Of a stretch of 64,000 nucleotides of DNA, positions 52,742 to 62,900 are shown piece by piece; position 1 is the stretch's first letter, and every line of letters starts with the position of its first letter. Origin of the DNA: DATKUC01 sp964577375 (lineage in GTDB: Bacteria > Spirochaetota > Spirochaetia > DSM-27196 > DATKUC01); the NCBI GenBank assembly GCA_964577375.1, contig CAZNYW010000007.1:35344-99343 (forward strand), read 5' to 3'. The notes beneath the pieces are model-generated. The model made no database searches. It was given only the letters and a program-made list of their open reading frames with translations, and was not told the DNA's origin. The translations under genes were made by a program, and so were the position numbers.

Positions 52742-55363
52742 ATGAACTACGATAAGATGACGATAAAAGCGCAGGAAGCCGTTCAGGAAGCGACCTCCAT
52801 CGCGAATAGACAGGACCACCAGCTGCTCGAGCCCGAGCACCTGCTTCTCGCCCTGCTTCAGCAGCAGGACGGCGTGGTCCCCCCGCTTCTCTCGCGGCTG
52901 GGAGCCAACGCCTCCGAGCTTGCGCTCAAAGTGGAGGACTCTCTGCGCGCGAAGCCGAAAGTGTACGGTGACAACGCGCAGATGCAGCTCGGTCAGACTA
53001 CAGGGCGCATCCTTTCGAAGGCGGAAAAGGAGGCTGCGGACCTCAAGGACGAATTCGTCAGCACCGAACACATCCTTCTGGCGATGCTCGCGGAAAAGGC
53101 GGCAGTGGCGGACCTGCTTTCGCAGGCCGGCGTTACCCGCAAGGGAATACTTGAGGCGCTCAAATCGCTCCGTGGAAATCAACGGGTCACCGATCAGAGC
53201 CCGGAGAACCGCTACCAGGTGCTCGAGAAGTACTGCAGGGATCTTACTGCGCTTGCGCGGCGAGAGAAGCTAGATCCGGTCATCGGCCGGGACGAGGAGA
53301 TACGCCGGGTAATGCAGGTGCTCTCGCGCAGAACCAAGAATAACCCCGTCCTGATAGGGGAGCCCGGCGTCGGTAAGACCGCCATTGCCGAGGGGCTCGC
53401 ACGCCGGATCGTCTCCGGTGACGTTCCGGATTCGCTGAAGGAGAAGAGGCTCCTCGCGCTCGATCTCGGCGCGCTGCTTGCCGGAACCAAGTTTCGCGGC
53501 GAGTTCGAGGAGCGGCTGAAGGCGGTGATACACGAGATCGCCCAGTCGGAGGGACAGATCATACTCTTCATCGACGAGCTGCACACGCTCGTGGGAGCGG
53601 GAGCCTCCGAGGGCTCCATGGATGCGAGCAACCTGCTCAAGCCGGCCCTCGCTCGCGGCGAGATGCGTGCTATCGGCGCAACGACGCTCGACGAGTACCG
53701 CAAGCACATCGAGAAGGACCCCGCGCTCGAGCGCAGGTTTCAACCGGTGCTCACCTCGGAACCGTCAGTTGAAGACACCATTGCGATCCTTCGCGGACTG
53801 AAGGAGCGGTATGAAGTGCACCATGGCGTGCGCATAAAGGACGAGGCGCTTATTGCGGCGGCCATGCTCTCGGACCGTTACATCACTGCCCGCTTTCTTC
53901 CGGACAAGGCAATCGACCTGGTGGACGAGGCGGCGAGCCGGCTGAAGATGGAGATCGAGAGTCAGCCCACTGAGCTCGATCAGCTGCAACGACGCATTCT
54001 TCAGCTCGACATCGAAAAGCAGGCGCTCTCCAAGGAGAGCGACCCGGCGTCCGCGGAACGTCTCTCCAAGCTGGAGAAGGAGCTTGCCGAGCTGAAAGGC
54101 AAACGCGATTCGATGCAGCTGCAGTGGCAGAACGAGAAATCGGTCATCGAGGAGATCCGTTCGCTCAAACAGAAGCTCGAAGAGCTTTCCGGAGAGGAGC
54201 TCCGTTACGAGCGCGAAGGGAACCTCGCCAAGGCGGCCGAAATAAAGCACGGCGTGCTGCCGCAGACCAAGGCCCTCCTTGAAGAACGGACGAAGTCGAT
54301 CGAGGAGTTCGAAGGCCGCAACAGACTGCTCCGCGAAGAGGTCTCCGAAGAGGACATCGCCAGGGTCGTCTCGGTCTGGACCGGGATCCCGGTGAGCAAG
54401 ATGATGGCTTCCGAAATGCAGAAGCTGCTCCAGCTGGAAGGCATTCTCGCCCGGCGCGTAGTGGGGCAGGAGCGTGCCATCACGGCGGTCGCCGACGCCA
54501 TTCGGCGCAACAAGAGCGGCATCGGCGATGAGAACCGGCCGCTGGGCACATTCATGTTCATCGGGCCCACGGGCGTCGGAAAGACCGAGCTCGCGAAGAC
54601 GCTTGCCGAGTTTCTTTTCAATGACGAGAAGGCGCTGACCCGCATCGACATGAGCGAGTATATGGAAAAATTCTCGGTATCGCGGTTGATCGGCGCGCCC
54701 CCGGGATACGTCGGCTACGATCAGGGCGGCCAGCTCACCGAGGCGGTCCGCCGGCGACCCTATTCAGTTGTGCTTTTTGACGAGATCGAAAAGGCGCACC
54801 CCGATGTTTTCAACATCCTGCTGCAGCTGCTCGACGAAGGGCGGCTCACCGACAGCCAGGGGCGGCTCGTGGATTTCCGCAATGCCATCGTCATCATGAC
54901 GAGCAATATCGGCAGCGATCTCATCCTCAAAGCGGACGATATCGAGGCGATCCGCCCGCAGCTGGATGCGTTTCTGATAGCTACGTTCAAGCCCGAGTTC
55001 CTGAACCGGCTCGACGAGATCATCACCTTTCACCGTCTCGGCAAGGAGCAGATCGTGAAGATCGTCGACATCGAGCTGGGGCGTGTGGCGAAGCGGCTTG
55101 CGGAGCGAAAGATTTCGCTCGCGATCCGCCCCGAGGCAAAGCTGAAACTTGCCGACGTCGGGTTCGACCCGGCCTTCGGCGCGAGGCCTCTGAAGCGAAC
55201 GATACAGAATCTGATCCAGAACCCGCTGGCAAAGAAGCTGCTTTCCGGTGAGATCACCGACGGACAGACGGTGACCATTGGCTCCGGCAAGGACGGATTC
55301 AGCTTCTCGTCCGGCACCGGTTCAAAGAGCTCGAAAAGCTCCGCGGCTGCAGCCTCGCGTTGA
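52742..55363 (+). CDS. clpB: ATP-dependent disaggregase ClpB
   Basis: The 873-residue chaperone acts with DnaK to pull apart protein aggregates. Domains in order: ClpN repeats (about 1-145), first AAA+ domain with Walker A GEPGVGKT (Lys212), a coiled-coil middle domain (about 410-530, rich in Leu/Glu/Lys with LEKELAELKGKRD), and second AAA+ domain with Walker A GPTGVGKT (Lys614) and Walker B VLFDEIEKAHPDV. The C-terminus carries a short Ser/Lys/Gly-rich tail (FSFSSGTGSKSSKSSAAAASR) not typical of the family. argH follows 63 bases downstream. Confidence 0.97.
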   Translation: MNYDKMTIKAQEAVQEATSIANRQDHQLLEPEHLLLALLQQQDGVVPPLLSRLGANASELALKVEDSLRAKPKVYGDNAQMQLGQTTGRILSKAEKEAADLKDEFVSTEHILLAMLAEKAAVADLLSQAGVTRKGILEALKSLRGNQRVTDQSPENRYQVLEKYCRDLTALARREKLDPVIGRDEEIRRVMQVLSRRTKNNPVLIGEPGVGKTAIAEGLARRIVSGDVPDSLKEKRLLALDLGALLAGTKFRGEFEERLKAVIHEIAQSEGQIILFIDELHTLVGAGASEGSMDASNLLKPALARGEMRAIGATTLDEYRKHIEKDPALERRFQPVLTSEPSVEDTIAILRGLKERYEVHHGVRIKDEALIAAAMLSDRYITARFLPDKAIDLVDEAASRLKMEIESQPTELDQLQRRILQLDIEKQALSKESDPASAERLSKLEKELAELKGKRDSMQLQWQNEKSVIEEIRSLKQKLEELSGEELRYEREGNLAKAAEIKHGVLPQTKALLEERTKSIEEFEGRNRLLREEVSEEDIARVVSVWTGIPVSKMMASEMQKLLQLEGILARRVVGQERAITAVADAIRRNKSGIGDENRPLGTFMFIGPTGVGKTELAKTLAEFLFNDEKALTRIDMSEYMEKFSVSRLIGAPPGYVGYDQGGQLTEAVRRRPYSVVLFDEIEKAHPDVFNILLQLLDEGRLTDSQGRLVDFRNAIVIMTSNIGSDLILKADDIEAIRPQLDAFLIATFKPEFLNRLDEIITFHRLGKEQIVKIVDIELGRVAKRLAERKISLAIRPEAKLKLADVGFDPAFGARPLKRTIQNLIQNPLAKKLLSGEITDGQTVTIGSGKDGFSFSSGTGSKSSKSSAAAASR

Positions 55364-55426
55364 CAGCGCCCCGCGGCGGCGCTATCCTGTGTGCCATTTC
55401 CGCGACACGGGTTCCAGGGGAGGATG

Positions 55427-56788
55427 ATGGCAAAACTGTGGCAGAAAGACTATCAGCTGAATGAGCTCGTTGAACGTTTCACCGTGGGGCGAGACTATCT
55501 CCTCGACCTGAGGCTTGTCAATGCCGACTGTGTTGCGAGCCTCGCGCATGCAAAGATGCTGGCGAGCATCGGACTCCTCACCGAAGCGGAGGTCGACTCA
55601 CTTCGCGGCGGGCTGTCACGCATCATTGCCGAATCGACCGCGCGGAGCTTCGTCATCAGGAAAGAGGACGAAGATTGCCATACCGCCATCGAGAACCGGC
55701 TCACGAAGGATCTGGGCGAGGTCGGCAAGAAGATTCACACCGGACGGTCGCGCAACGACCAGGTGATGGCGGCGCTCCGGCTGCATGCCCGGTCACGCCT
55801 TCTCGATCTCCTCGGCGCGATCCTCGACCTTTCACGCGCGCTCGCCGAGTTTGCAGAAAAACATCAGGCAGTGCCCATGGCAGGGCGAACGCACATGCAG
55901 CTGGCGATGCCGAGCTCGGTCGGGCTGTGGGCCGCGTCCTACGCTGAGCTTCTGCTCGACGACTACTCACTCGTCGAGCAGGCGTTCACGCTGAACGACA
56001 GATCGCCGCTCGGTTCGGCGGCGAGCTACGGCGTGCCGCTGCCGCTCGACCGGGAGATGGTCGCGCGTCTGCTCGGCTTTTCGGGAATCCAGAACAATGT
56101 CCTTGCGGTGAACAACAGCCGTGGAAAGCTCGAAGCGGTGATCCTCGATTCGCTCGACCAGGTTGGGCTTACTCTCAGCAAATTCGCGCAGGATCTGGTC
56201 CTCTTCTCCATGCCGGAGTTCGGCTACTTTCGTCTGCCGGAGGAGCTCTGCTCAGGGTCGAGCATCATGCCGCAGAAACGTAATCCCGACGGGCTCGAGC
56301 TGCTGCGCGCGAAGTCCTCGACGCTTTCGGCGGCGGCGACGCAGGTCAAGAGCATCATCCGCGGGCTCACGTCCGGCTACAATCGGGATTTTCAGGAGAC
56401 AAAGGAACCCTTCCTTCGAGGTCTGTCGCTCGCCCACGAGTGCCTGCAGATTGCACGTCTGACCGTCGAGAGGCTAGAAGTGGACGAGGCCCGTCTCCGG
56501 GCGGCATTCACGCCCGATATCTTTGCCACTGACGCGGCTCTCGAGCAGGTGCGCGCGGGGGCGAGCTTTCGGGACGCCTATCGGAAGGTGGCTGCAAATC
56601 TCGGCGAGCTGGCCGGCCGTGATCCCGCGGAGGCGATCGAGCAGCGGACGTCCTCCGGCAACACAGGGAATCTCAAGCTCGAGGGCGTCTACAGCGCAAT
56701 CTCCGCGCGACGGCACGGGCTCGGCTCGATCGAAAAGCGGGTCGAACAGGCGATCGTCGCGCTCATCGGCGAGAAGGTTCAGCTGTAG
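55427..56788 (+). CDS. argH: Argininosuccinate lyase
   Basis: This enzyme splits argininosuccinate into arginine and fumarate, the last step of arginine synthesis. The 453-residue protein shows HTGRSRNDQVMAALRLH, the catalytic His in GRTHMQLAMP and the fumarase-superfamily signature GSSIMPQKRNPDGLELLR near residue 278. Two adjacent ATGs (55424 and 55427) follow GGGGAGG; the second has the better spacing. No argG is adjacent. Confidence 0.95.
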   Translation: MAKLWQKDYQLNELVERFTVGRDYLLDLRLVNADCVASLAHAKMLASIGLLTEAEVDSLRGGLSRIIAESTARSFVIRKEDEDCHTAIENRLTKDLGEVGKKIHTGRSRNDQVMAALRLHARSRLLDLLGAILDLSRALAEFAEKHQAVPMAGRTHMQLAMPSSVGLWAASYAELLLDDYSLVEQAFTLNDRSPLGSAASYGVPLPLDREMVARLLGFSGIQNNVLAVNNSRGKLEAVILDSLDQVGLTLSKFAQDLVLFSMPEFGYFRLPEELCSGSSIMPQKRNPDGLELLRAKSSTLSAAATQVKSIIRGLTSGYNRDFQETKEPFLRGLSLAHECLQIARLTVERLEVDEARLRAAFTPDIFATDAALEQVRAGASFRDAYRKVAANLGELAGRDPAEAIEQRTSSGNTGNLKLEGVYSAISARRHGLGSIEKRVEQAIVALIGEKVQL

Positions 56789-56816
56789 GAACAAGGCTGC
56801 GCGGCGGATTGCAGGT

Positions 56817-57938
56817 TCACGGTGCGGCGGGCTGCGAGCCCGGGGAGGCGGCCGGCGGCATTGTCTGGCCAGTTGGCGTTGCCGGGCCGGTCGGCATGTC
56901 GAGATGAAACTCGCCGGATGCCATCCGCGTCATCATGCGCGAGAGCGCAGTCTGGATCGATTTCGGAACGTGCTTTTTGAACTGAGAGCTCCTGTCGTCG
57001 AATCCGACGTAGCCGGCAGCGGCGTCGAGGACCACCGCGGCTCCGTAGACGAGCTTTCCTTCGATTGCCGCGCTCACCTTCTCGAATGCAGCCCTGTCTT
57101 CGGCAATCGTTGCGCTCCCGATGACAACGCCGGGAGCCTGCTTGTAGCCCGACGCATCGAACCACACAATGTAGGCGCCAGCATCCTTCGCAGCGGCCAC
57201 CACCCCCGAATCGGCGGCACCGGCAATCGTCAGTATCACATCGACACCGTTCGAGATCATGCCGCGCGCTAGCTCTCCCGCCTTCGCCGAATCGAACCAG
57301 TTGCCGAGCACCTGAGTCTCCATCGAAATTGCCGGATTGACCGCTCGCAGCCCCAACTCGTAGGCCTTCGCTACCACGTCGTCGATGAGCGCGGCATGCT
57401 GTCCCACTATCATGCCTGCCGCCAGACCGCGGTTGGCATGCTTGAGCACGGTGCTCGGTGCAGTGGTGACCAGGCCGGCAAAATAGCCTGCGAGGAAGGC
57501 CTCCTCACGCCGGTTGAAGAGGACCGTCGCTATGGCGGGGTTATCCTTCAGGTACGAATTGAAAATGAGGAACTTCTGCCCCGGGTACTGCTGCGTCAGC
57601 TCGTCGCATATTCCAGCCATGATGGGACCGGATGTGACGATCAGATCTACGTTTCCCGATTGCACGAGCTGCGCAACCTTCGGCTGCCAGTCGGACTCGT
57701 TGTAGCCGCCCTCGACGACGCTGAGTGTTGCGTTGGGGTGCGCCTTGACGGCGCGCTCGACCCCCTGTGCAAGAAGCTCGTAGAGCGGATTACCGGACGC
57801 GACTCCCGGAACAACGAGTGCAATACTGAAGGGTTTCTGGTCGGTGGTGGACTGGCGCCCGCCGGAACAGGATGCAAGAAGCAGGGCCGCGATTACTGAT
57901 AATACACAGAAGATGCGGCGCTGGATGATCGAAGACAC
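56817..57938 (-). CDS. BMP family ABC transporter substrate-binding lipoprotein
   Basis: The start is GTG at 57938, with GGAGG 5 bases upstream; the longer open frame is non-coding. A lipobox LLASC follows the signal (CVLSVIAALLLASC). The fold is that of BMP/PnrA proteins, which bind purine nucleosides or related ligands: IALVVPGVASGNPLYELLAQG, VDLIVTSGPIMAG, FNRREEAFLAGYFAGLV and ILTIAGAADSGVVAAAKDAGAYIVWFDASGY (ending). A Pro/Gly/Thr-rich tail closes the protein. No permease or ATPase is nearby. Divergent from the FGGY kinase, which might act on the same substrate class. Confidence 0.87.
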   Translation of the reverse strand: MSSIIQRRIFCVLSVIAALLLASCSGGRQSTTDQKPFSIALVVPGVASGNPLYELLAQGVERAVKAHPNATLSVVEGGYNESDWQPKVAQLVQSGNVDLIVTSGPIMAGICDELTQQYPGQKFLIFNSYLKDNPAIATVLFNRREEAFLAGYFAGLVTTAPSTVLKHANRGLAAGMIVGQHAALIDDVVAKAYELGLRAVNPAISMETQVLGNWFDSAKAGELARGMISNGVDVILTIAGAADSGVVAAAKDAGAYIVWFDASGYKQAPGVVIGSATIAEDRAAFEKVSAAIEGKLVYGAAVVLDAAAGYVGFDDRSSQFKKHVPKSIQTALSRMMTRMASGEFHLDMPTGPATPTGQTMPPAASPGSQPAAP

Positions 57939-58060
57939 AGGTTCCTCCACGAATGATTGGGTCCATCCTACAGAACCGTCGATCGCCTGTAAAGCGAGGG
58001 CCGGGCGGCCGGGCGCCGACAATATTGACTCCGGTCGATGCGGCGTGATAGGTAACTAGC

Positions 58061-59473
58061 GTGAATCATCACTCGGCTCGGCCGCAACGCGGCGATCACA
58101 GGCTTCTCTGCATCGATGTGGGGACTACCTCCGTCAAGGTGGCAATTGTCGACGCCGATGGACGGGCGCAGGCCGAAAGCCGCGAGCACATCCTCTTCCG
58201 TGAGGAGGACCTGTTCAACTGGCATGCGGATGTATGGACCGGCGCACTCTCGTCGCTCGTCTCCCGAATCCCCATGCGCGGTGGGATCACCGGCGTCGTC
58301 ATAAGCGGCAACGGTCCCACAATTGTGCCGCTGGATGCGCAGTCGCGCGAGGTCGGACGGGTACTCATGTGGATGGACGGCAGGGAGGAACGCCTGGCGG
58401 GCGACCGGTCGTTTTTCCTCCCAAAGGCGGCATGGCTTCGTGCCCACCGTCCCGCGGATTTCGAACGGGTCCGCTCTTTCGTCTCCTGCCCGGAGTACAT
58501 CGCATTCGAGCTTTCCGGCGAGAGAGTAACCGTCACGCCCTCCGAGGAGTTTTCGCCCTACATCTGGACACGGGAGTCGATCGACGCGTACGGGTTCGAC
58601 GCTTCGCTTTTCCCACGGTTCATCCGCCCGGGCGAGCTCGTGGGGAAGACGAACGCCGCCGCGGCAGAGCGGTTTGCGCTGCCGGCAGGGGTGCCGGTCT
58701 ATGTGGGAGGGCCTGATTTTCTCATGAGCCTACTGGGCACCGCCACGGTACGGAAAGGCCGCACCTGCGATCGCGCCGGGACGTCGGAGGGAATCAACGC
58801 AAGCTCGTCGGCCGCCGTTGACGACCCACGTGTGCGCTGTCTGCCCCACGTGATCCCCGGTCTCTACAACAATGCAGGAATTCTCTCATCGACAGGGCGG
58901 ATGTTCGAGTGGTTCCGCGACATTTCGGGCCAGACTCAGGCATCATACGAGATAATGCTTCGCGAAATCGCCGGCCTCGACCGGTCGCGCGATCTGCCGT
59001 GGTTCTTCCCCTCGCTGCATCAGGGCGCGTCCTGGGAGTTCAGCCGCGGGATGTTCATCGGCCTGGGAGCGATCCACGGCAGGGTGGAGATGGGGCGTGC
59101 CGTCGTGGAATCGATCGGATTTTCGGTTCGCGAAGCGGTCGAGATTCTCGAGGAGAACAGGCTTCCGGTCGATGAGATCCGGGTGTGCGGCGGTCAGGCC
59201 AAGAATCACATCTGGAACCAGATGAAGGCCGATATCATCGGAAAGCCGCTTCTGGTTCCCGAGGTGGAGGATGCGGAGCTCATAGGCAATGCAGCCGTAG
59301 GATTCACCGGACTGGGGGTATTCTCCTCGCTCACCGACGCGGCCGAAGGCCTTGTCCATTTCAAGGCTGAGTATCGGCCGGACGCCGAGGCGCACCGGCG
59401 TTTTACCGAACGCTACCATCGCTATCGCGAAATCTACGAAAGCTTCCGCACCGCCCTCCATGACCTCGCATAG
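58061..59473 (+). CDS. FGGY family carbohydrate kinase
   Basis: The 470-residue sugar kinase has the N-terminal phosphate loop CIDVGTTSVKVAIVDADG, the substrate-domain stretch ISGNGPTIVPLD, a catalytic-region GGPDFLMSLLGTATVRKGRT and the C-terminal signature IRVCGGQAKNHIWNQMKADI. It phosphorylates a sugar or polyol, xylulose- or ribulose-type being most likely. The GTG start at 58061 has only a weak site. Asp at the expected catalytic position is in GGPDFLM. The neighbouring BMP lipoprotein suggests uptake coupled to phosphorylation. Confidence 0.9.
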   Translation: MNHHSARPQRGDHRLLCIDVGTTSVKVAIVDADGRAQAESREHILFREEDLFNWHADVWTGALSSLVSRIPMRGGITGVVISGNGPTIVPLDAQSREVGRVLMWMDGREERLAGDRSFFLPKAAWLRAHRPADFERVRSFVSCPEYIAFELSGERVTVTPSEEFSPYIWTRESIDAYGFDASLFPRFIRPGELVGKTNAAAAERFALPAGVPVYVGGPDFLMSLLGTATVRKGRTCDRAGTSEGINASSSAAVDDPRVRCLPHVIPGLYNNAGILSSTGRMFEWFRDISGQTQASYEIMLREIAGLDRSRDLPWFFPSLHQGASWEFSRGMFIGLGAIHGRVEMGRAVVESIGFSVREAVEILEENRLPVDEIRVCGGQAKNHIWNQMKADIIGKPLLVPEVEDAELIGNAAVGFTGLGVFSSLTDAAEGLVHFKAEYRPDAEAHRRFTERYHRYREIYESFRTALHDLA

Positions 59474-59541
59474 TGCCTTTCCCGTCTTTGCTTTTTGGAT
59501 GATTGGGAGTATACTTTTCATGCGGGTTCTTTGAGGAGCGT

Positions 59542-59976
59542 ATGTTTTTTTTCGGCTTTCCTTTCGTTTTCGGCTTCCTTCCATTGATCTTTCTTGTGCT
59601 CGGCGTCAGACTGCTCGCACGCCTTCTGCGCGGCGGCCGTCAGCAGAACTACCGACAGATTTCCACGCGGGACGAGTTCCTGAGAAGATACATGCCGGAG
59701 TCCTTCGAGCCGCGGATAAGCGCACAGCCGGGACAGAGCACGGAGGCGACCGTCTTCAAGCTCGCCTACCGCCTCAAGGGAAGGGTGACGGTTTCGGACC
59801 TGGTCATCGAGACCGGCCTGTCGGTCGACGAGGCTGAACAGCTCGTGCAGCAGCTTGTCGACGGAACGCGGGTCAAGATGGAGGTCGACGACCGCGGCAT
59901 GATCATCTATGAATTTCCCGAGATCATTGCCCGCTTCGAGCAGGAACCGCGTTCCGGCGCTGCCGATTCCGACTGA
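59542..59976 (+). CDS. Small membrane-anchored winged-helix-like protein
   Basis: The 144-residue protein begins at 59542 behind GAGGAG. It has one hydrophobic N-terminal segment (GFPFVFGFLPLIFLVLGVRLLARLL), a basic linker, then a helical domain from about 70 with the sequence RLKGRVTVSDLVIETGLSVDEAEQLVQQLVDGTRVKME. That reads like a winged helix-turn-helix. I do not recognise a named family. It is convergent with glnE, 5 bases apart. Confidence 0.7.
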   Translation: MFFFGFPFVFGFLPLIFLVLGVRLLARLLRGGRQQNYRQISTRDEFLRRYMPESFEPRISAQPGQSTEATVFKLAYRLKGRVTVSDLVIETGLSVDEAEQLVQQLVDGTRVKMEVDDRGMIIYEFPEIIARFEQEPRSGAADSD

Positions 59977-59981
59977 ACCGC

Positions 59982-62900
59982 TTATTCCCCGTCGCGGACG
60001 CTGAGGAGCGATTCGTACATCTCGTGGGCGCGTTCGAAGGCCCGGGATAGCCTCGCAAAAAAGTGATCCACAATCTCGTCACCGGCCGATGCGGCGGCTT
60101 CAGGGACGTTCGCGCTGCAACGCAATGCGAGTGCTCGCCGCGCATCCTCGTCGGTCGGGAGAGTGTGTACCTGCCTGTCTTCATACAGCTGCAGAAAGTG
60201 CTCTACTCGCCGAAGGAATACGTAGTCTTCCGAAAGGATATCCGCCTGCTCAGCAGTGAGTAACTCTCGCTCGCGCAGCCGGGCTATTCCGGAGAGCGTA
60301 TTTCCGGTGAGCAGCTCGGGCATTGTGCTGCAGTGCAGCAGCTGGAGCCCCTGAACGGCGAACTCGATGTCCCGGATGCCGCCCGTGCCCGACTTCACGT
60401 CGTGGCCCACCTCGCGCGTCGCGGCCCGATCGGATATTCTCTGCAGCGTGGTTCCGCGCATCCTGCGGATGGTGGAAGCGATACCACTGCTCTCCCACGA
60501 GGCGAGAAAGGCCGGTTTGACCCCTTCGAGAAACTCCCATCCGAGTGCGGGATTTCCGGCGATCGGGGTGAGCTTGAGCAGCGCCTGAAACTCCCACGTC
60601 GAAGCGGCCTCTCTGTAGTAGCGCACTATCGCCGGCAGCGAGTAGACCAGCCGCCCGGAGGAGCCGTAGGGTCGCAGCCGCAGGTCGACTCTATAGGCGT
60701 ATCCCTCCTCGTTGTGCTCTGCAAGGTCGGCTCGAAGCTGTTCCATGACTCTCGAGAAGAGCGCATTTTCCTCTTCGGACTCCGATTCGCCAGCACGTCG
60801 GAAGATTCCCAGAAGATCGATATCGGAAGAGTAGTTGAGCTCGCCTCCGCCCAGCTTTCCGAAGGCGAGTACGCAGAAGTCTTCCGCGCGTTGCTGCTGC
60901 TGCGCGGGGAGCTGTGACCAGATGACGTCGAGATCAACCTGGACAATTGCATCCGCGAGGTTGGAAAGCTCCGATACCACGCTCCTGATATCGGCTCCCA
61001 GGCAGATGTCGCGTGTTCCTATCCGGAGGATTTCCCGCTTCCGGAAGCGGCGGATCGCCTTCAGCCAGCGCTCGCGGTTATCCGGCTGCAGGTCGAGCGT
61101 TATCTGGAGCTCACGCAGATCAGATTCGAGCGCTTCGCGCGTCCGCGGCGAATTGATGATCCTCGGCGTTGTCACCCAGGAAAAGAAGTCGGGGTTGTGA
61201 ATGAGGGTATCGGCGAGAAACTGGCTCCCCGCCATTATCTGCAGCAGGAGTTCGAGCCTCTTTGGCTGCGAAAGCAGCCCTGCGAAGTGTTCAGCCGGGT
61301 CCGGGACGGTCCGGACGAACTGGTCCCAGTTGTTGAGTGCCATGTCCGGGTCGGGCGTCGAAAGCAGAAGATCCCAGGCGAGTACCGACAGCTCGGCGAA
61401 CCTCTCACGGACCTCCTGAGCGCGCCCGGTTCCATCTGCCGATGCGAGGGAGCGCAGGTTTCGGTAGCTCCGGTTTGGATTGCGGAACCCCGCCTTCTCG
61501 AGTGCGGCGGTCACCTCCGTCTCATCAAGCGATTCCGCGAGCACCATGTCGGCAACCCCGATCGAGCGCGGGCCGGGAAGTGCATCGCGGCCAAGGTGCG
61601 TCTCGACGAATGCGCGGATCGCCGCGGTGCGGGTTTCGAACTCGATGTGCAGCTCTCCTGCCGGGGTGAGATCTTCGCGACCTTCGTAACCCATCCTGCG
61701 CGCAAGGTGGGTATACTCCGGCGAATCCAGCTCCGGCAGGAAGAGGTCCTTCGCATTGCCCCGCAGCATGCGCAGACCGTTGATGAGCGAGCGAAGGAAA
61801 CGGTACGCCTGACTAATGCGTTCGGCTTCGGCCGGATGGATGGCTCCCGCATCGGCGAGCGCCTCGAGCGCTTTGTGAATGCGAGGCGTCCGCAGGGAGG
61901 CATTCGACTTTCCGTGAATGACCTGAAGAATCTGCACGCTGTATTCAAGGTCGACGAGCGCTCCCGGGCTGAACTTGGCGTTCAGCCTTCCGGGCTCGGT
62001 CTTCTCCGAAAGCTGCAGCGCCCGGAGCTCCCTGATCTGCGCAAGATCGATGCTCTGTCCCGTATAGACGAGCTCGTCGCGGATTCGTTCGATCTGTCTG
62101 CCGAGCTCTTCGTCGCCTCCGATGCGCCGGAGGCGAACAAGCGCAAGCCTTTCGTAGCTGTGCGCATCCCCTCCCGGCGAGTAGTAGCGAATGAAGTTCT
62201 CCAGACTGCAGGCGACCGGACCAGCGTTGCCGTGCGGACGCAGACGAAGGTCAACCTGAAAGATTCCTTCACGCTTCGTTTCTATGGACTGGACCGATTC
62301 GCGGAACAACCGCTCGAAGTACTCCGCATTCGGGACCCGCTGCGGGCCGTCCGTCTGGCCATTGTCGCTGTAGACGAAGAGCACCTCGATGTCCGACGCA
62401 TAACCGAGCGCCGCTCCGCCGAGCTTGCCCAGGCCAAATACCGCATACCGTGCCGGGATACCGGCGACCGTGCGCGGCGTTCCCAGAGCCGGCTCAAGCT
62501 CCTCGAGGGTGAGAGCCACCGAGCTCTTCAGGACCAGTTCCGCGATAGCCGTGAGACGTCTGCTGAGAAAGAAAAAGTCCAGGTTGGGGTCGATGATGTG
62601 ATCCACGTCGACGAGGTATGACTCGCGGTCCTTAAAATCGTTGAGAACGCGTCGTCTTTCCGCCACGGTGAGCGGTTCGCCCTTTCTCGATTCCTCCTCT
62701 GCGAAGCGCCGGTCGAGCAGGCCGGGGAGGTCCTTTCTCGAGACGCTCAGCGTCGACCGCGGTCCGGTTTCGTTGAGCATCGGAAGAATCGACTCGTATT
62801 GCAGGCGCAGGAAATCCTCCCAGAGAAAGTCACTTGCACCCAGCAGACGCGCGAGGCCCCGCAGCATCTGAGGGTTGGCGAGCATCTCCTCGATGCGACC

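Noticed and set aside
61197..62621. 474-codon open frame on the plus strand
   Set aside because: It lies antisense within glnE, whose family motifs prove the other strand; high G+C makes long antisense frames common.
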